In this document: piece by piece, positions 53,161 to 62,147 of the stretch
How the letters are laid out: every line of letters begins with the position of its first letter
Numbering within the stretch: position 1 is the first letter of the stretch
Assembly: GCF_963920925.1 (NCBI RefSeq)
Contig: NZ_CAWUDI010000001.1
Location: 62,001-126,000, forward strand
DNA: 64,000 nucleotides
Direction of reading: 5' to 3'
Source of the DNA: Rivularia sp963920925
Lineage (GTDB): Bacteria; Cyanobacteriota; Cyanobacteriia; Cyanobacteriales; Nostocaceae
The notes under the pieces: model-generated
What the model was told of the DNA's origin: nothing
Database searches by the model: none
The model's input: only the letters and a program-made list of their open reading frames with translations
Position numbers and translations under genes: made by a program

Positions 53161-55395
53161 TCATGCAATTTTGGTAATATAAATAACCGCAGGTTTCGGA
53201 GGAGCATCAGTTGTTTTGCTCGGCCAGTTGGAACCAATAGGGACTTGACGATTTTGCGTAAATTCTTCTCCCGTGGTGCTGTAAACCAGGTAATCCCGGC
53301 TTTCCGAGGCTTGGTTTAAACGAGTGCCGTTAGCTTCTCCAGGATGCTGGATGGCTAAAAACATGGTTTGCTCGTCAGGAGTAAAGCAGGGGCCAGTTGT
53401 TTCACACTCCATCGGTCCGATACCAAATAACAAGGCTTGGCCAGCATTTTCACCGGAAGTTGGAATATACCAAATAGTATTGTTACCGAATAGTCCCGAT
53501 ATATTTGCAGTTTTACCTTCATCGTCGGTACGACTTTTTACGGAATTATTTAACTTGGATGTTGAAGTATCCGTTACCATCCACACATTCCCACCTTTAT
53601 CTAAAAGCAGGTTATCGGGGTTTGCGAAACCCATTCCACCGCTCGCAGGTTCGCCACCAGTAGCAAGCATTTCCCATTTAAAAGTCTTGGCTGCTGGGTT
53701 ATTGCCGTCTTCCGTCAAACGCATTACCCATCCATATTCGTAACTAACTTCGCCTTTGGGACCTTTAAAAATTCTGCTATCGGGACCCCCATCTTCACCA
53801 GGAGAACCAGAGGTAAAGCTAATATACAAATCTCCATTCGGTGCAATTTCAGTGTCCTCCGGACGAGCCGTACAAGTTGCACCTGCGGCATTACCGGCGT
53901 AATGTGCATCAATTAATATTGCACCCTGCTTTTCTTCTGCGTTACCCGTGTATAAATCGCCCAGCTTTTTGAATTGTTGCTTATATCGAGCAACTTCTTC
54001 GTCTTTTGACGCAGGTAAATAATTGCCTTCGATGGGTTTTGGTACTTCAAATAATGTTTGCTTATCTCCTGACGATCGCGAACCTAATGGTAAATGAAGT
54101 AGTTTTCCATCGATATTGCTCGGAAGATCTGGATTTATTGAGGTATCTGCATTTAAAGGTATCCAGCTACCCGTGCCGTTAGAGTCGAATTTGGCTGCGT
54201 AAAGCATTCCTTCAGAAAGAAGCTGAGAATTCGCTTTGTCTTCGGGGTTAGAAACTTTGTCCCGACTAACGAATTTATAAACGTGTCCACCTCTTCTATC
54301 GCACCCTGAATAAAACGCTAGAGGCTTTCCTGATTCGACACGCACGCCTACGGCTTCATGGTGATATCGTCCCAACCAAGTGTGTTTTGTGCCGTAATCG
54401 TCGGGGTTAGCTGGATCTACTTCAACTATCCAACCGTATTTATTACCAGCTAGTCCAAAAACGTTACCTTGACCGTACAAGTCTCCCTTACTTAATAAGA
54501 AAGGAACCTTTTCTGGTTCAAAGGATGTTCCATCAGCATATACTGGTTCTGGTACCTGTGCCTGAAAATTTTCTTCCGCACTTAATACCGTTCCCCAAGG
54601 TGTTGTTCCACCAGCGCAATTAGCAAACGAACCAATTATGCGATCGCCAAGTTTGTCAGTGTAGCCAAGCCCTTGCTGTTTGCGAAATACCAGTACGGCG
54701 GGGCCTGTTGCTTTCAGGTAGCGTCCGTCTTCTAAACCGGAAATTCCGCTAATACGTCTATCTACATTGCTATTAGTACGTTCCCATTTTCCATCGCTAT
54801 TTTTGCGAATAGAAATAATACCTAAACCCTGATCTAATAATGCTTCGGAACTAATTTCTCGTATTTTAGCTTTCAACGGATCGTCTTCCTTTAAAGCATA
54901 AGCATTTACCTCACCTTTCCCTTGGGAATCGGTATTCAGCTTGCTTATCACCTCATCAAAAGGTAACGATTTTCCTATCACCTCGGCATAAGTTTGCATC
55001 CAAGGAATAGCGCTAATGTATTCAAAATTAACTGAGAGATATCCTTCATTTTCTCCCGTAGGAACAAATGATAAATAATCATTGTTGTAACCAAATCGGG
55101 AATCACCGACTTTATCGCCCCAAGCAGCAATAACTTGATACTCAAAACCATTTGGTAATACCAAATCATCAACTACTTCATAGTTGCGGTAAGCTTCTTG
55201 CTGTTGTTCTGGAGTAAACCCAGCATTTTGCAATGGAAGGGGACCTTTTACAGGTTTAAATACGGATAACGCCTTATTTTGTGGCGTATTTGGTTTAGTT
55301 GTTACATTTTTATCGCACCCAGACAGCGAACTTAGTGCTACCGCACCCGCGCTTCCTCCCATCAACAACAAAAAATCACGACGTTTGATACTCAT
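53161..55395 (-). CDS. phoX: PhoX-type alkaline phosphatase (DUF839), Tat-exported lipoprotein
   Basis: A 744-residue secreted phosphatase. The N-terminus is a Tat signal with RRDFLLLMGGSAGAVALSSL and lipobox LSGC. The PhoX fold is indicated by DDLVLPNGFEYQVIAAWGDK, LGRYHHEAVGVRVESGKPLA, GCDRRGGHVYKFVSRDKV and DAHYAGNAAGATCTARPEDTE with the family Glu/Asp/Cys metal ligands, then MVTDTSTS and GPMECETTGPCFTPDEQTMF. Activity would need Ca2+ and Fe3+, and provide phosphate from organic phosphate esters. A phosphate-starvation regulon context is given by phoU and sphS/sphR about 1.2 kb upstream on the same strand. Confidence 0.9.
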   Translation of the reverse strand: MSIKRRDFLLLMGGSAGAVALSSLSGCDKNVTTKPNTPQNKALSVFKPVKGPLPLQNAGFTPEQQQEAYRNYEVVDDLVLPNGFEYQVIAAWGDKVGDSRFGYNNDYLSFVPTGENEGYLSVNFEYISAIPWMQTYAEVIGKSLPFDEVISKLNTDSQGKGEVNAYALKEDDPLKAKIREISSEALLDQGLGIISIRKNSDGKWERTNSNVDRRISGISGLEDGRYLKATGPAVLVFRKQQGLGYTDKLGDRIIGSFANCAGGTTPWGTVLSAEENFQAQVPEPVYADGTSFEPEKVPFLLSKGDLYGQGNVFGLAGNKYGWIVEVDPANPDDYGTKHTWLGRYHHEAVGVRVESGKPLAFYSGCDRRGGHVYKFVSRDKVSNPEDKANSQLLSEGMLYAAKFDSNGTGSWIPLNADTSINPDLPSNIDGKLLHLPLGSRSSGDKQTLFEVPKPIEGNYLPASKDEEVARYKQQFKKLGDLYTGNAEEKQGAILIDAHYAGNAAGATCTARPEDTEIAPNGDLYISFTSGSPGEDGGPDSRIFKGPKGEVSYEYGWVMRLTEDGNNPAAKTFKWEMLATGGEPASGGMGFANPDNLLLDKGGNVWMVTDTSTSKLNNSVKSRTDDEGKTANISGLFGNNTIWYIPTSGENAGQALLFGIGPMECETTGPCFTPDEQTMFLAIQHPGEANGTRLNQASESRDYLVYSTTGEEFTQNRQVPIGSNWPSKTTDAPPKPAVIYITKIA

Positions 55396-55967
55396 CAGTT
55401 TATTTCTTATTACACCAGCGTTTTTAGTTAGATAGGAAACAATTTTATATCGCCTTTGTTACTTTAGTCGCGAAAGTTTAAGAATAGGTAAGCTTTTTGC
55501 AAAAAGTAAGTTAGTTTACAAAGCATTTACGGGTATCTTTTATCTCGGCTTCAAGTTTTTATTAAGTAATTACCGATTTAATTACTTAGGAATTATGTGT
55601 ACATTTAAACAGATGAATCTTTAAAATGTCAACTATTTTTCAATTTTAATTTGTTTTTGGGAGAGACTAAGAATCTAGGTATATTAAGCTTTTCGCAGAA
55701 TGTAATCTAACTGTAACCTGTCATTCTTATTTACTATTAAAAGAAGTATTTATTCTTATCTCAAAACTGCAAATATGTATTATATGTAACTCCATATTTG
55801 CAATTTAGAAGCAAAAATATATTTCCTTATGTTTATTTTCTTACTATTGCATTACGTATTTAGGAGTTTGGTTATAAGTACATCTATCTATAGAAATATT
55901 AAAATTATCTTGGCGATCGCGCTAATTTAAGATTGATGGAATAATAAATCAATAAATAAATAAATAA
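55396..55967. other. phoX upstream region
   Basis: About 570 AT-rich bases, ending in an (AATA)n-like microsatellite at 55941-55970 that abuts the tnpB fragment. A Pho-box-like sequence could be drawn near 55474-55492 (reverse CTTACCTATTCTTAAACTT), but its spacing is not canonical, so I do not call a site. No gene. Confidence 0.5.
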
Positions 55968-56390
55968 ATCAATGCTAATTGTCGTAAAGACTGGCATAGG
56001 AAGTTAGCACATCAGTTATATGATAACAACGGGATGATATTTGTAGAAGATTTGAACCTTGTGGGGTTGAAAGCAGGGATGTTAGGAAAGCATTGCTTAG
56101 ACGCTGGTTTTGGTCAGTTTTTTAATATCTTGGAACAAATTTGTTTTAAGCGTGGTGTTTTCTTCCAAAAAGTTGATGCGAAGAATACTTCTCAAATATG
56201 TCCTAGTTGCCAGCACGAAACAGGAAAAAAGATATTAGCCGAACGCCTTCATAAATGTGATAATTGCGGCTATCAAACTGATAGAGATGTTGCAGCCGCT
56301 CAAGTAGTTCTTCTTCGTGGACTTGCAGCCGTAGGACATACGGTCAAGATGCTTAGTGAGGGTAAATTCGTTGGAATCCCTGCGAACTAA
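55968..56390 (+). pseudogene. tnpB: 5'-truncated IS605-family TnpB (RNA-guided nuclease) remnant
   Basis: Open from 55968 to the stop at 56388-56390, but the only Met-initiated part starts at 56034. It encodes DWHRKLAHQLYDNNGMIFVE with the RuvC-II glutamate in VEDLN, then a zinc ribbon (CPSCQHETGKKI and CDNCGY) and the RuvC-III aspartate in TDRDVAAAQVV, ending GIPAN. This is the C-terminal third of TnpB; RuvC-I and the N-terminal recognition lobe are gone. The truncation point is an AATA microsatellite. The gene is not able to make a working nuclease by itself. Confidence 0.85.
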
Positions 56391-56393
56391 GAA

Positions 56394-56424
56394 TCCCCAT
56401 CAATAAATTGAAGGGGAGTGTCAA
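56394..56424 (+). ncRNA. Possible TnpB right-end hairpin (omega RNA scaffold remnant)
   Basis: Right after the tnpB stop, TCCCC-A-TCAAT and ATTGA-A-GGGGA form a stem, followed by GTGTCAA, the ending seen in cyanobacterial IS605 right ends. In intact elements this part forms the 3' scaffold of the guide RNA. Only a remnant can be stated here. Confidence 0.5.
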
Positions 56425-56632
56425 ATCCCCGTATTAACTTGTAACTGATAACTAATAACTGCTAACTGTCCCTTCCCTTCAAGAAAATTAAAAACCCCCA
56501 TTCCCTTAATAAAGAAAAGGGCTGGGGGTAATATCCATTCAGGAAGCAATTTAACTTAACAACAATCAATAATTAAAATTTCGCCTTGTACTATTGACGA
56601 TTAAATGACACCTAAATATAAAGAAATAATTA
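56425..56632. repeat. Tandem repeats and C-rich/G-rich block
   Basis: TAACTGATAACTAATAACTG heptamers at about 56442-56465, then AAAACCCCCATTCCCTTAAT and GGCTGGGGGTAATATC. A short spacer of 208 bases between the tnpB remnant and phoU. No gene. Confidence 0.55.
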
Positions 56633-57316
56633 TCAACGCTGTCCTGTAACAATATAGGCTACTCTTTTACCAATATTGGTTGCATGATCTGCCATCCGTT
56701 CTAAACAACGAATTGCTAATGCTAACAGTACAATCGGTTCTACAGAGCCTCGGACATCTCTTTGATTGGTCAAAGTATCGTAAACTCGATCGTAAGCTTC
56801 GTCTACAGCATCATCTAGTGATTTTATGCTGCTTGCACTAATTTCGTCTAAATCGGCTAAAGCTCCCAAGCTAGTTGCTAACATTGCTTGCCCGTGACGA
56901 GACATGACTGCAATTTCTGGTATGCAAGAATGTGACTCGTAGGGAAAGAGTTTTACGGCAATTTCGCTTAAATCTTCAGCATAATCGCCAATGCGTTCTA
57001 AATCGCGCACTAGCTGCATAAAAGCACTTAAGCAGCGCAAATCTTGTTCGTTAGGCGAATGCAAGGTCATAATCGCCGTGCATTCCGATTCGATTTGCTT
57101 ATAGAATCTATCAATTTTTTGTTCTAATAAAGGCAGCTGCTCGACTATTGATAAATCGCGAGCAAATAATGCCTGGTGCGAAAAGCGGAAGGATTGTTCC
57201 ACTAAGGCACCCATTCGCAAAATATCCCTTTCTAACCGCCTGATGTCGCGTGCTAGTTGAGGCTTTGCAAAATTAGGACTAGTTAGGATAGCTTTCACGC
57301 TTGCAGTTTCAAACAT
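56633..57316 (-). CDS. phoU: Phosphate transport/signalling regulator PhoU (SphU)
   Basis: A 227-residue protein of two PhoU three-helix domains: RDIRRLERDILRMGALVEQS to SAFMQLVRDLERIGDYAEDL, and then a second repeat ending in ALAIRCLERMADHATNIGKR. Each repeat carries the E-R-[IM]-[GA]-D metal-binding signature (LERIGDYAEDL and LERMADHATNI). It lies 12 bases after the sphS stop codon, so sphR-sphS-phoU form one operon transcribed on the reverse strand. PhoU inhibits the phosphate sensor kinase when phosphate is plentiful. Confidence 0.94.
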   Translation of the reverse strand: MFETASVKAILTSPNFAKPQLARDIRRLERDILRMGALVEQSFRFSHQALFARDLSIVEQLPLLEQKIDRFYKQIESECTAIMTLHSPNEQDLRCLSAFMQLVRDLERIGDYAEDLSEIAVKLFPYESHSCIPEIAVMSRHGQAMLATSLGALADLDEISASSIKSLDDAVDEAYDRVYDTLTNQRDVRGSVEPIVLLALAIRCLERMADHATNIGKRVAYIVTGQR

Positions 57317-57328
57317 GAAGTGAATTTC

Positions 57329-58636
57329 TTAAATATAATCTTGAACTACGGATTTTGCCATTACTTGAGGAAGATGAATTTGTAGCCATGCACCTCCTGT
57401 TTGTGGATGATTCATTGCTTTAATAGTTCCCCCGTGAGCGGCTAAAATCTCATGAACAATAGCCAAACCTAAGCCGCTTCCATCCAAAGTTGAATCTCCC
57501 TCCCCTTTTATAGAGCGAGAGCGTGCTTTATCTCCTCGGTAAAATCGCTGAAATATATATGGCAAATCTTCTTGAGCAAAGCCTACGCCGGAGTCTATAA
57601 TATTTATTTCAAGTAATGAGAGACTTTCAGACTCGTTTTGATTTTTATCGTCTAAAGGTATATTAACATTAGCTTCTACTCGGACAACTCCGTCAGAGGG
57701 GCTATATTTAATACTGTTATGAATTAAGTTAAAAAATACTTGGTGAAGTCGGGCTTTATCGGCATTTATCCAACCATTATCGGTGTCGGTAAAGACTAGT
57801 TGAACTTTTTGGCGCTGCGCTATCGGTTCTAAACTTTCCCAAACTGAGTTTATTAATGTTTTTATTTCTAAAGGCTGGCAATTTAACTGAGTCGCAGGAT
57901 TACTTTCAAGTCGAGTTAAATCTAACCAGCTTTGTACTAAGTCAATCAGTCGGTCAACTTCCTTGAGAAGAAGGTTAACCCAGCGTACAATTGGTGGATT
58001 TACACGGTCTTGTAAAGTTTCCACAACTAAACGCATTGAAGTTAATGGCGTTCTGAGTTCGTGAGCGAGGTCTGAAAAGGCTCGATCGCGCGATTGGCTA
58101 ATTTCCAATAACTGCTGCCGATTTTCCAGAAATACTCCTACCTGACCTTGAGGTAAAGGCAACCCCGTAGCCCGTAAAACCACAGACTTTTGTTCTAACA
58201 TGGCTTCTGCATTCTCACAAGAGGGGTGAAACACCCACTCTTTCTGTTGGGAAGAATGGCGATCGCGAGTTTTCTCGATTAAACGGTCGAGTTCGTAAGA
58301 ACGTACCACCTCTAACAACAAGCGCACTTGTCCGGGTTGCCATTTTTCTAACGACAGCATTTGACGGGCTTCAAGGTTACACCACAATAGTTGATTTTCT
58401 TCGTCAACTTGCAAGTAACCTAAAGGCGCATTTTCCAACAAATTTTGCAGTGAAAACAGTTGCTGCTCCAAGCACTGCTGCCGTTCTTTCAATTTGGCAA
58501 AGTTATAGGGCCATCCAACAACTCCATACTTTCTTTTTGGATAGTCGCGTCCGAAATAGCGGTGGAACTGTATTGTATACCAGAGCCATAAGCAGACGCT
58601 TAACCCTAATCCGATCAAAATTCCCAGTAACAGCAT
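57329..58636 (-). CDS. sphS: Phosphate-sensing histidine kinase SphS (PhoR-like)
   Basis: A 435-residue kinase from the ATG at 58636. One N-terminal helix (MLLLGILIGLGLSVCLWLWY), a PAS-like domain (about residues 60-140, LENAPLGYLQVDEENQLLWC), the phosphorylated histidine in SDLAHELRTPLTSMRLVV, the N box VFFNLIHNSIKYS, the G1 box DSGVGFAQED and the G2 box DGSGLGLAIV. All kinase motifs are intact. Single-helix anchoring with a cytoplasmic PAS-like domain is as in cyanobacterial SphS, which depends on PhoU for sensing. Longer in-frame extension (to 58849) overlaps sphR and is not used. Confidence 0.88.
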   Translation of the reverse strand: MLLLGILIGLGLSVCLWLWYTIQFHRYFGRDYPKRKYGVVGWPYNFAKLKERQQCLEQQLFSLQNLLENAPLGYLQVDEENQLLWCNLEARQMLSLEKWQPGQVRLLLEVVRSYELDRLIEKTRDRHSSQQKEWVFHPSCENAEAMLEQKSVVLRATGLPLPQGQVGVFLENRQQLLEISQSRDRAFSDLAHELRTPLTSMRLVVETLQDRVNPPIVRWVNLLLKEVDRLIDLVQSWLDLTRLESNPATQLNCQPLEIKTLINSVWESLEPIAQRQKVQLVFTDTDNGWINADKARLHQVFFNLIHNSIKYSPSDGVVRVEANVNIPLDDKNQNESESLSLLEINIIDSGVGFAQEDLPYIFQRFYRGDKARSRSIKGEGDSTLDGSGLGLAIVHEILAAHGGTIKAMNHPQTGGAWLQIHLPQVMAKSVVQDYI

Positions 58637-58683
58637 CACAATTCGTAAGTTACTTTGGGACAACTGACAATGATAGCGAATAA

Positions 58684-59436
58684 TTATCCGAAGCGATACC
58701 CGAAACCCCGAACAGTAACAATATATTCGGGGCGGGAAGGCTCTTGCTCTAATTTTTCTCGCAACCAGCGGATGTGAACGTCTACGGTTTTGCTGTCTCC
58801 GACAAAATCCGGTCCCCATACCTGATCGAGCAACTGCTCTCGCGACCATACGCGACGAGTATAGCTCATAAATAATTCCAGCAAGCGGAATTCCTTTGGG
58901 GATAAATTAACTTCCCCTCCACGAACCAACACGCGACATTCTTGAGGATATAAAGTAATTTCTTTGTAATTTAAAACAGGAGGTTCGGTAGTCGTAATTA
59001 ACCGCTGACGGCGCAACAGAGCGCGACAGCGTGCTACTAACTCCCTCATGCTAAAAGGTTTACTTAAATAGTCATCCGCTCCCACTTCTAAACCTAAAAC
59101 CCGGTCAGTTTCGCTACCTTTGGCACTCAGCATTAAAATTGGTACCGGGTTTCCTTGATGACGCACCAAGCGACAAATATCTAATCCATTAATTTGAGGC
59201 AACATTAAATCTAAAATAACTAAATCGAAAGTAGCCTCATTATTATTTGTATCAAAACCTTGGAGTTGTTCAACAGCTAAACGTCCGTCAGTAGCAATAT
59301 TCACCTCATAACCTTCTCCTTCCAAAGCCAAAACCAGCATTTCCCTAATTAATTCTTCATCCTCTACTACCAAAACACGATTCTTTTGTGCCATGTCAGT
59401 CGTGTGAGCATACTTAGTCGATTCGTTGGTATACAT
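58684..59436 (-). CDS. sphR: Phosphate response regulator SphR (PhoB-like)
   Basis: A 250-residue OmpR/PhoB-type regulator. The receiver domain has VEDEELIRE, the phosphorylated aspartate in VILDLMLPQINGLDIC, LMLSAKGSETD and DYLSKPFSMRELVARCR. The DNA-binding winged helix ends in TRRVWSREQLLDQVWGPDFV and TVDVHIRWLREKLEQEP, VRGFGYRFG. It is first in the operon with sphS (47-base gap) and phoU. The nearby phoX is a plausible target. An in-frame start 15 codons downstream (MAQKNRVLVVEDE) is also possible. Confidence 0.93.
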   Translation of the reverse strand: MYTNESTKYAHTTDMAQKNRVLVVEDEELIREMLVLALEGEGYEVNIATDGRLAVEQLQGFDTNNNEATFDLVILDLMLPQINGLDICRLVRHQGNPVPILMLSAKGSETDRVLGLEVGADDYLSKPFSMRELVARCRALLRRQRLITTTEPPVLNYKEITLYPQECRVLVRGGEVNLSPKEFRLLELFMSYTRRVWSREQLLDQVWGPDFVGDSKTVDVHIRWLREKLEQEPSRPEYIVTVRGFGYRFG

Positions 59437-59870
59437 TGACTTACAAAAATATTGAGGTTTTAATTGTAGCTTTTAAACTGTGCTTTATGAGTATATTTAC
59501 TTTTGTCTAGTACTAATTACTATCTTGTTCAAAAAGAGAAAAATGTAACATCTGTAACAGCACCCACATTATTATAAAGCATCACCGCAAAAAGCAGTCA
59601 AAGACTAGGGTTTGCTTTACTTTTTTTTGCCATGTTACAACAAAATCCAATTAATTCTTGACAAAAGCATTTCATTTTTAGTATATTTGTACTATAAAAG
59701 AAAAAGACTTTTGAGTAAGAATCTTCAATCGCAGGTAAAGAAACTATTTCAGTGTTTTTACTGCGCTTTTGAATACGTCAAAAAGGCTACTCTAATGAAC
59801 AGCAAGGAGTATGTCTTTGTGATGTTCATTAAACGAAAATCATCAAACATACTGACGGAGAAATTGAAAG
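59437..59870. other. Divergent spacer between sphR and the coiled-coil pair
   Basis: About 430 AT-rich bases with promoters of sphR and the coiled-coil gene. A frame of 92 codons at 59612-59890 is basic and low in complexity and lacks a ribosome site, so it is not called. No hairpin or known RNA. Confidence 0.5.
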
Positions 59871-60848
59871 GTGAATACAGTTGCCGCTAAAGACAGTAAA
59901 CAACAATTGATGCAAGCATTTGAGCAAATTCTTGCAGAAAAGCAAAAGTTAAATTCAAAAATTGCTACCAAGCAGGAGAAAGCGGAGAAGGAGAAAGATA
60001 AAGAAATATTAACCGCAGCTTCGGCATACACCGTTGATGGAATTGTCAAAGGTTTAGCTGATTTACAGTTAGAGTTTGGTACTATAGTTAACCAGCTTTC
60101 AGAAAAGCTGAAGACTGAAAACTCGAAATTAGACGAGTTGAATTGTGCGATAGAAGTTGAAACTCAATATTTACAGGAATTGCAAAAAATCCGAATTGTT
60201 GCAGATACTTTAGATGTTTTAACTCAAGAGCATCAAGAGAATTTGAGTAAAATTGAAGCAGATATTACTCAGAAAAAAGAAGCATTAGAGAAAGAGAAGC
60301 AGCAAATACTCAAAGAGTGGGAAAAAGAGCAGGCTAAATTTACTTTCTCCGAGCAGGAATACAGCGAATTATCAACTAAAAATCGCGAAAAAGAAGCAGA
60401 AGAATATCAATATAAGTTAGAAAATTCGCGCAAAATCAATGAAGATAGCTACCAAGAAACAAAGCGTCAGTTGGAAAGGGATTTACAGCTAGCAACTCGC
60501 GATAAAGAAAAAGATTGGGTAGAAAGAGAGAGAGTTAATCAACAGCGTCAACCTTTATTAGAAGAAGCGAGGAAAAAAGTAGCATCTTTTCCTGCTGAGT
60601 TAGATACAGCATATAAAAAAGCACAAGAAGATGCAATAAAAAATACTTCTCAAAGAACCAAAGTTGAATCCGATTTATTTGAGAAAGAATGGGAAGGTAG
60701 CAAGCAAAGTTACGAATTAAAAATTACTTCCTTACAGCAAACTATTGAAAGACAAAAAGAACAGATTGAAAGTATCTCAAATCAGCTACAAGAAACTTTG
60801 AAACAATCTCAAGATTTGTCGATGAGAGCTTTTGGAAATTCTAAATAG
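59871..60848 (+). CDS. lfiA: Coiled-coil filament protein, LfiA-like
   Basis: A 325-residue protein, nearly all coiled coil, with GTG start (MNTVAAKDSKQQLMQAFEQI) preceded by ACGGAG. Predicted coils: about residues 12-50, 75-185 and 230-320. A short region (SAYTVDGIVKGLADLQLEFG) recurs in the following gene as QQKMNFTIESLAKIQLGFGS, so the two are paralogues. In Anabaena PCC 7120 two adjacent coiled-coil proteins (Alr4504/Alr4505, LfiA/LfiB) that co-polymerise into longitudinal filaments sit close to a phosphate two-component pair; order and length here agree with them. Homology is by recollection and context, not by alignment. Confidence 0.65.
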   Translation: MNTVAAKDSKQQLMQAFEQILAEKQKLNSKIATKQEKAEKEKDKEILTAASAYTVDGIVKGLADLQLEFGTIVNQLSEKLKTENSKLDELNCAIEVETQYLQELQKIRIVADTLDVLTQEHQENLSKIEADITQKKEALEKEKQQILKEWEKEQAKFTFSEQEYSELSTKNREKEAEEYQYKLENSRKINEDSYQETKRQLERDLQLATRDKEKDWVERERVNQQRQPLLEEARKKVASFPAELDTAYKKAQEDAIKNTSQRTKVESDLFEKEWEGSKQSYELKITSLQQTIERQKEQIESISNQLQETLKQSQDLSMRAFGNSK

Positions 60849-60930
60849 GGAATTGGGGAGTAGGGACTAGGGAATTCCTGTGCAATAAGCATTCAAATTA
60901 GAATAATTACAAAAGATTTGGGGGATTATT

Positions 60931-62010
60931 ATGTCTGCGAATAAAATTAATCAAAGAAATACCAAAAACGAAATTTTAGAAGCTTATGATGAGTTAACTA
61001 AGGAAAGATTAGAATTAAAAAAGCAAGTGGATCAACTGGTGAAAGCCGGTAATTCTGTTAAAGCTGAGAACTTTCAAAAAACTGATAAAACACCAGTAGC
61101 TCAATACTCAAAAGTGCAGCAGAAAATGAATTTTACTATTGAAAGTTTAGCAAAGATTCAATTGGGTTTTGGTAGTGCGGCGAATGAATTATCCGAACAG
61201 TTAACTACAAAAGCATATAGATTAGCTGAAATTAAGCAAGTTGTAGAAGAACAATTAGAGCAATTACAGCAACTGCACGATTTAGAAGTTGCTGACGATA
61301 CTTTAGATCATTTGATTGCAAGTTACGAAGAGAATAATTCAGCTTATCAAGAAGAGTTTAACCAAGTTTCCGAAACATTAAATCAAGAAATACAAGAATT
61401 AAGAGAAGTTTGGAGAAAAGAACAAGAAGATTATCAGCGCAGCATTAAAGAACGAAATGATAATTTAACTAAAAATCGTCAGCGAGATACTTCAACATAT
61501 AAATACGATTTAGAGCGGGAACGTAATCTAGAAGTAGATGAATACGAACAGCAGCAGAAAGAATTGTATCGAAATTTAGATGAATTTCAGCAGGAAACTG
61601 AAAAAGAATGGAACGAAAGAGAAACGACGATTGCAGAAAAGGAAAAAGAATTTGAAGAATTAAAAGTTAAAGTCGAAGCCTTCTCTGGACAAAAAGAATC
61701 AGCTATTAAAAAAGGTACAGAGCAAGGAAAAGGTATAGCCGAGTATCAAGCCAAAATCAAAGCCAATTTATTTGCAAAAGAAGTGGAAGGAGAAAAAGCT
61801 TCCTACCAACAAAGAATACAATCTTTGGAACAGACAATTAACAGTCAGGAACAAAGAGTCCAAACCCTTTCTAAACAGCTTGAATCAGCACTGAAACAAG
61901 TTCAGGATTTAGCAGTTAAAGCAATTGAAGGTTCTGCTAACGTTAATACATATCAAGCAATGAAAGAAATTGCTTTAGAACAAGCTAAAAATCAGGTGAA
62001 GAATAAATAG
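60931..62010 (+). CDS. lfiB: Coiled-coil filament protein, LfiB-like
   Basis: A 359-residue coiled-coil protein 82 bases downstream of its paralogue, starting MSANKINQRNTKNEILEAYD after GGGGGATTATT. Coiled-coil segments cover about residues 13-40, 80-235 and 255-330. Acidic and basic residues alternate strongly, e.g. EIQELREVWRKEQEDYQRSI. The two proteins share the F-T-[IV]-[ED]-x-[LI]-x-K-x-Q-L-x-F-G motif and a SLEQTINSQEQRVQTLSKQL-like tail. The pair is probably co-expressed and forms heteropolymers as known for LfiA with LfiB. Confidence 0.65.
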   Translation: MSANKINQRNTKNEILEAYDELTKERLELKKQVDQLVKAGNSVKAENFQKTDKTPVAQYSKVQQKMNFTIESLAKIQLGFGSAANELSEQLTTKAYRLAEIKQVVEEQLEQLQQLHDLEVADDTLDHLIASYEENNSAYQEEFNQVSETLNQEIQELREVWRKEQEDYQRSIKERNDNLTKNRQRDTSTYKYDLERERNLEVDEYEQQQKELYRNLDEFQQETEKEWNERETTIAEKEKEFEELKVKVEAFSGQKESAIKKGTEQGKGIAEYQAKIKANLFAKEVEGEKASYQQRIQSLEQTINSQEQRVQTLSKQLESALKQVQDLAVKAIEGSANVNTYQAMKEIALEQAKNQVKNK

Positions 62011-62051
62011 GGAATTGGGCATAGGGCAAGGGCATAGGGAATAGTAATAAG

Positions 62052-62084
62052 AGAAACCCGCTATCTTGAAGATACCGGGTTTCT
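62052..62084 (+). terminator. Terminator after the coiled-coil pair
   Basis: AGAAACCCG and CGGGTTTCT enclose a second short stem (ATCTT, GA, AGAT). It is 41 bases past the stop codon of the second coiled-coil gene, followed by GATTTATTTATT. The outer stem resembles the one at 18930. Confidence 0.75.
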
Positions 62085-62147
62085 GATTTATTTATTAGAT
62101 AATAAGAGGCGTTGTAATGCAACTATATTAGTAAAAAAACATATTAA

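Noticed and set aside
55474..55492. Pho-box-like repeats upstream of phoX (CTTACCTA and CTTAAACT on the reverse strand)
   Set aside because: Spacing is 10 rather than 11 bases and only two weak units are visible.
59612..59890. 92-codon frame before the coiled-coil gene
   Set aside because: Composition is that of random AT-rich DNA and it overlaps the start of the LfiA-like gene.
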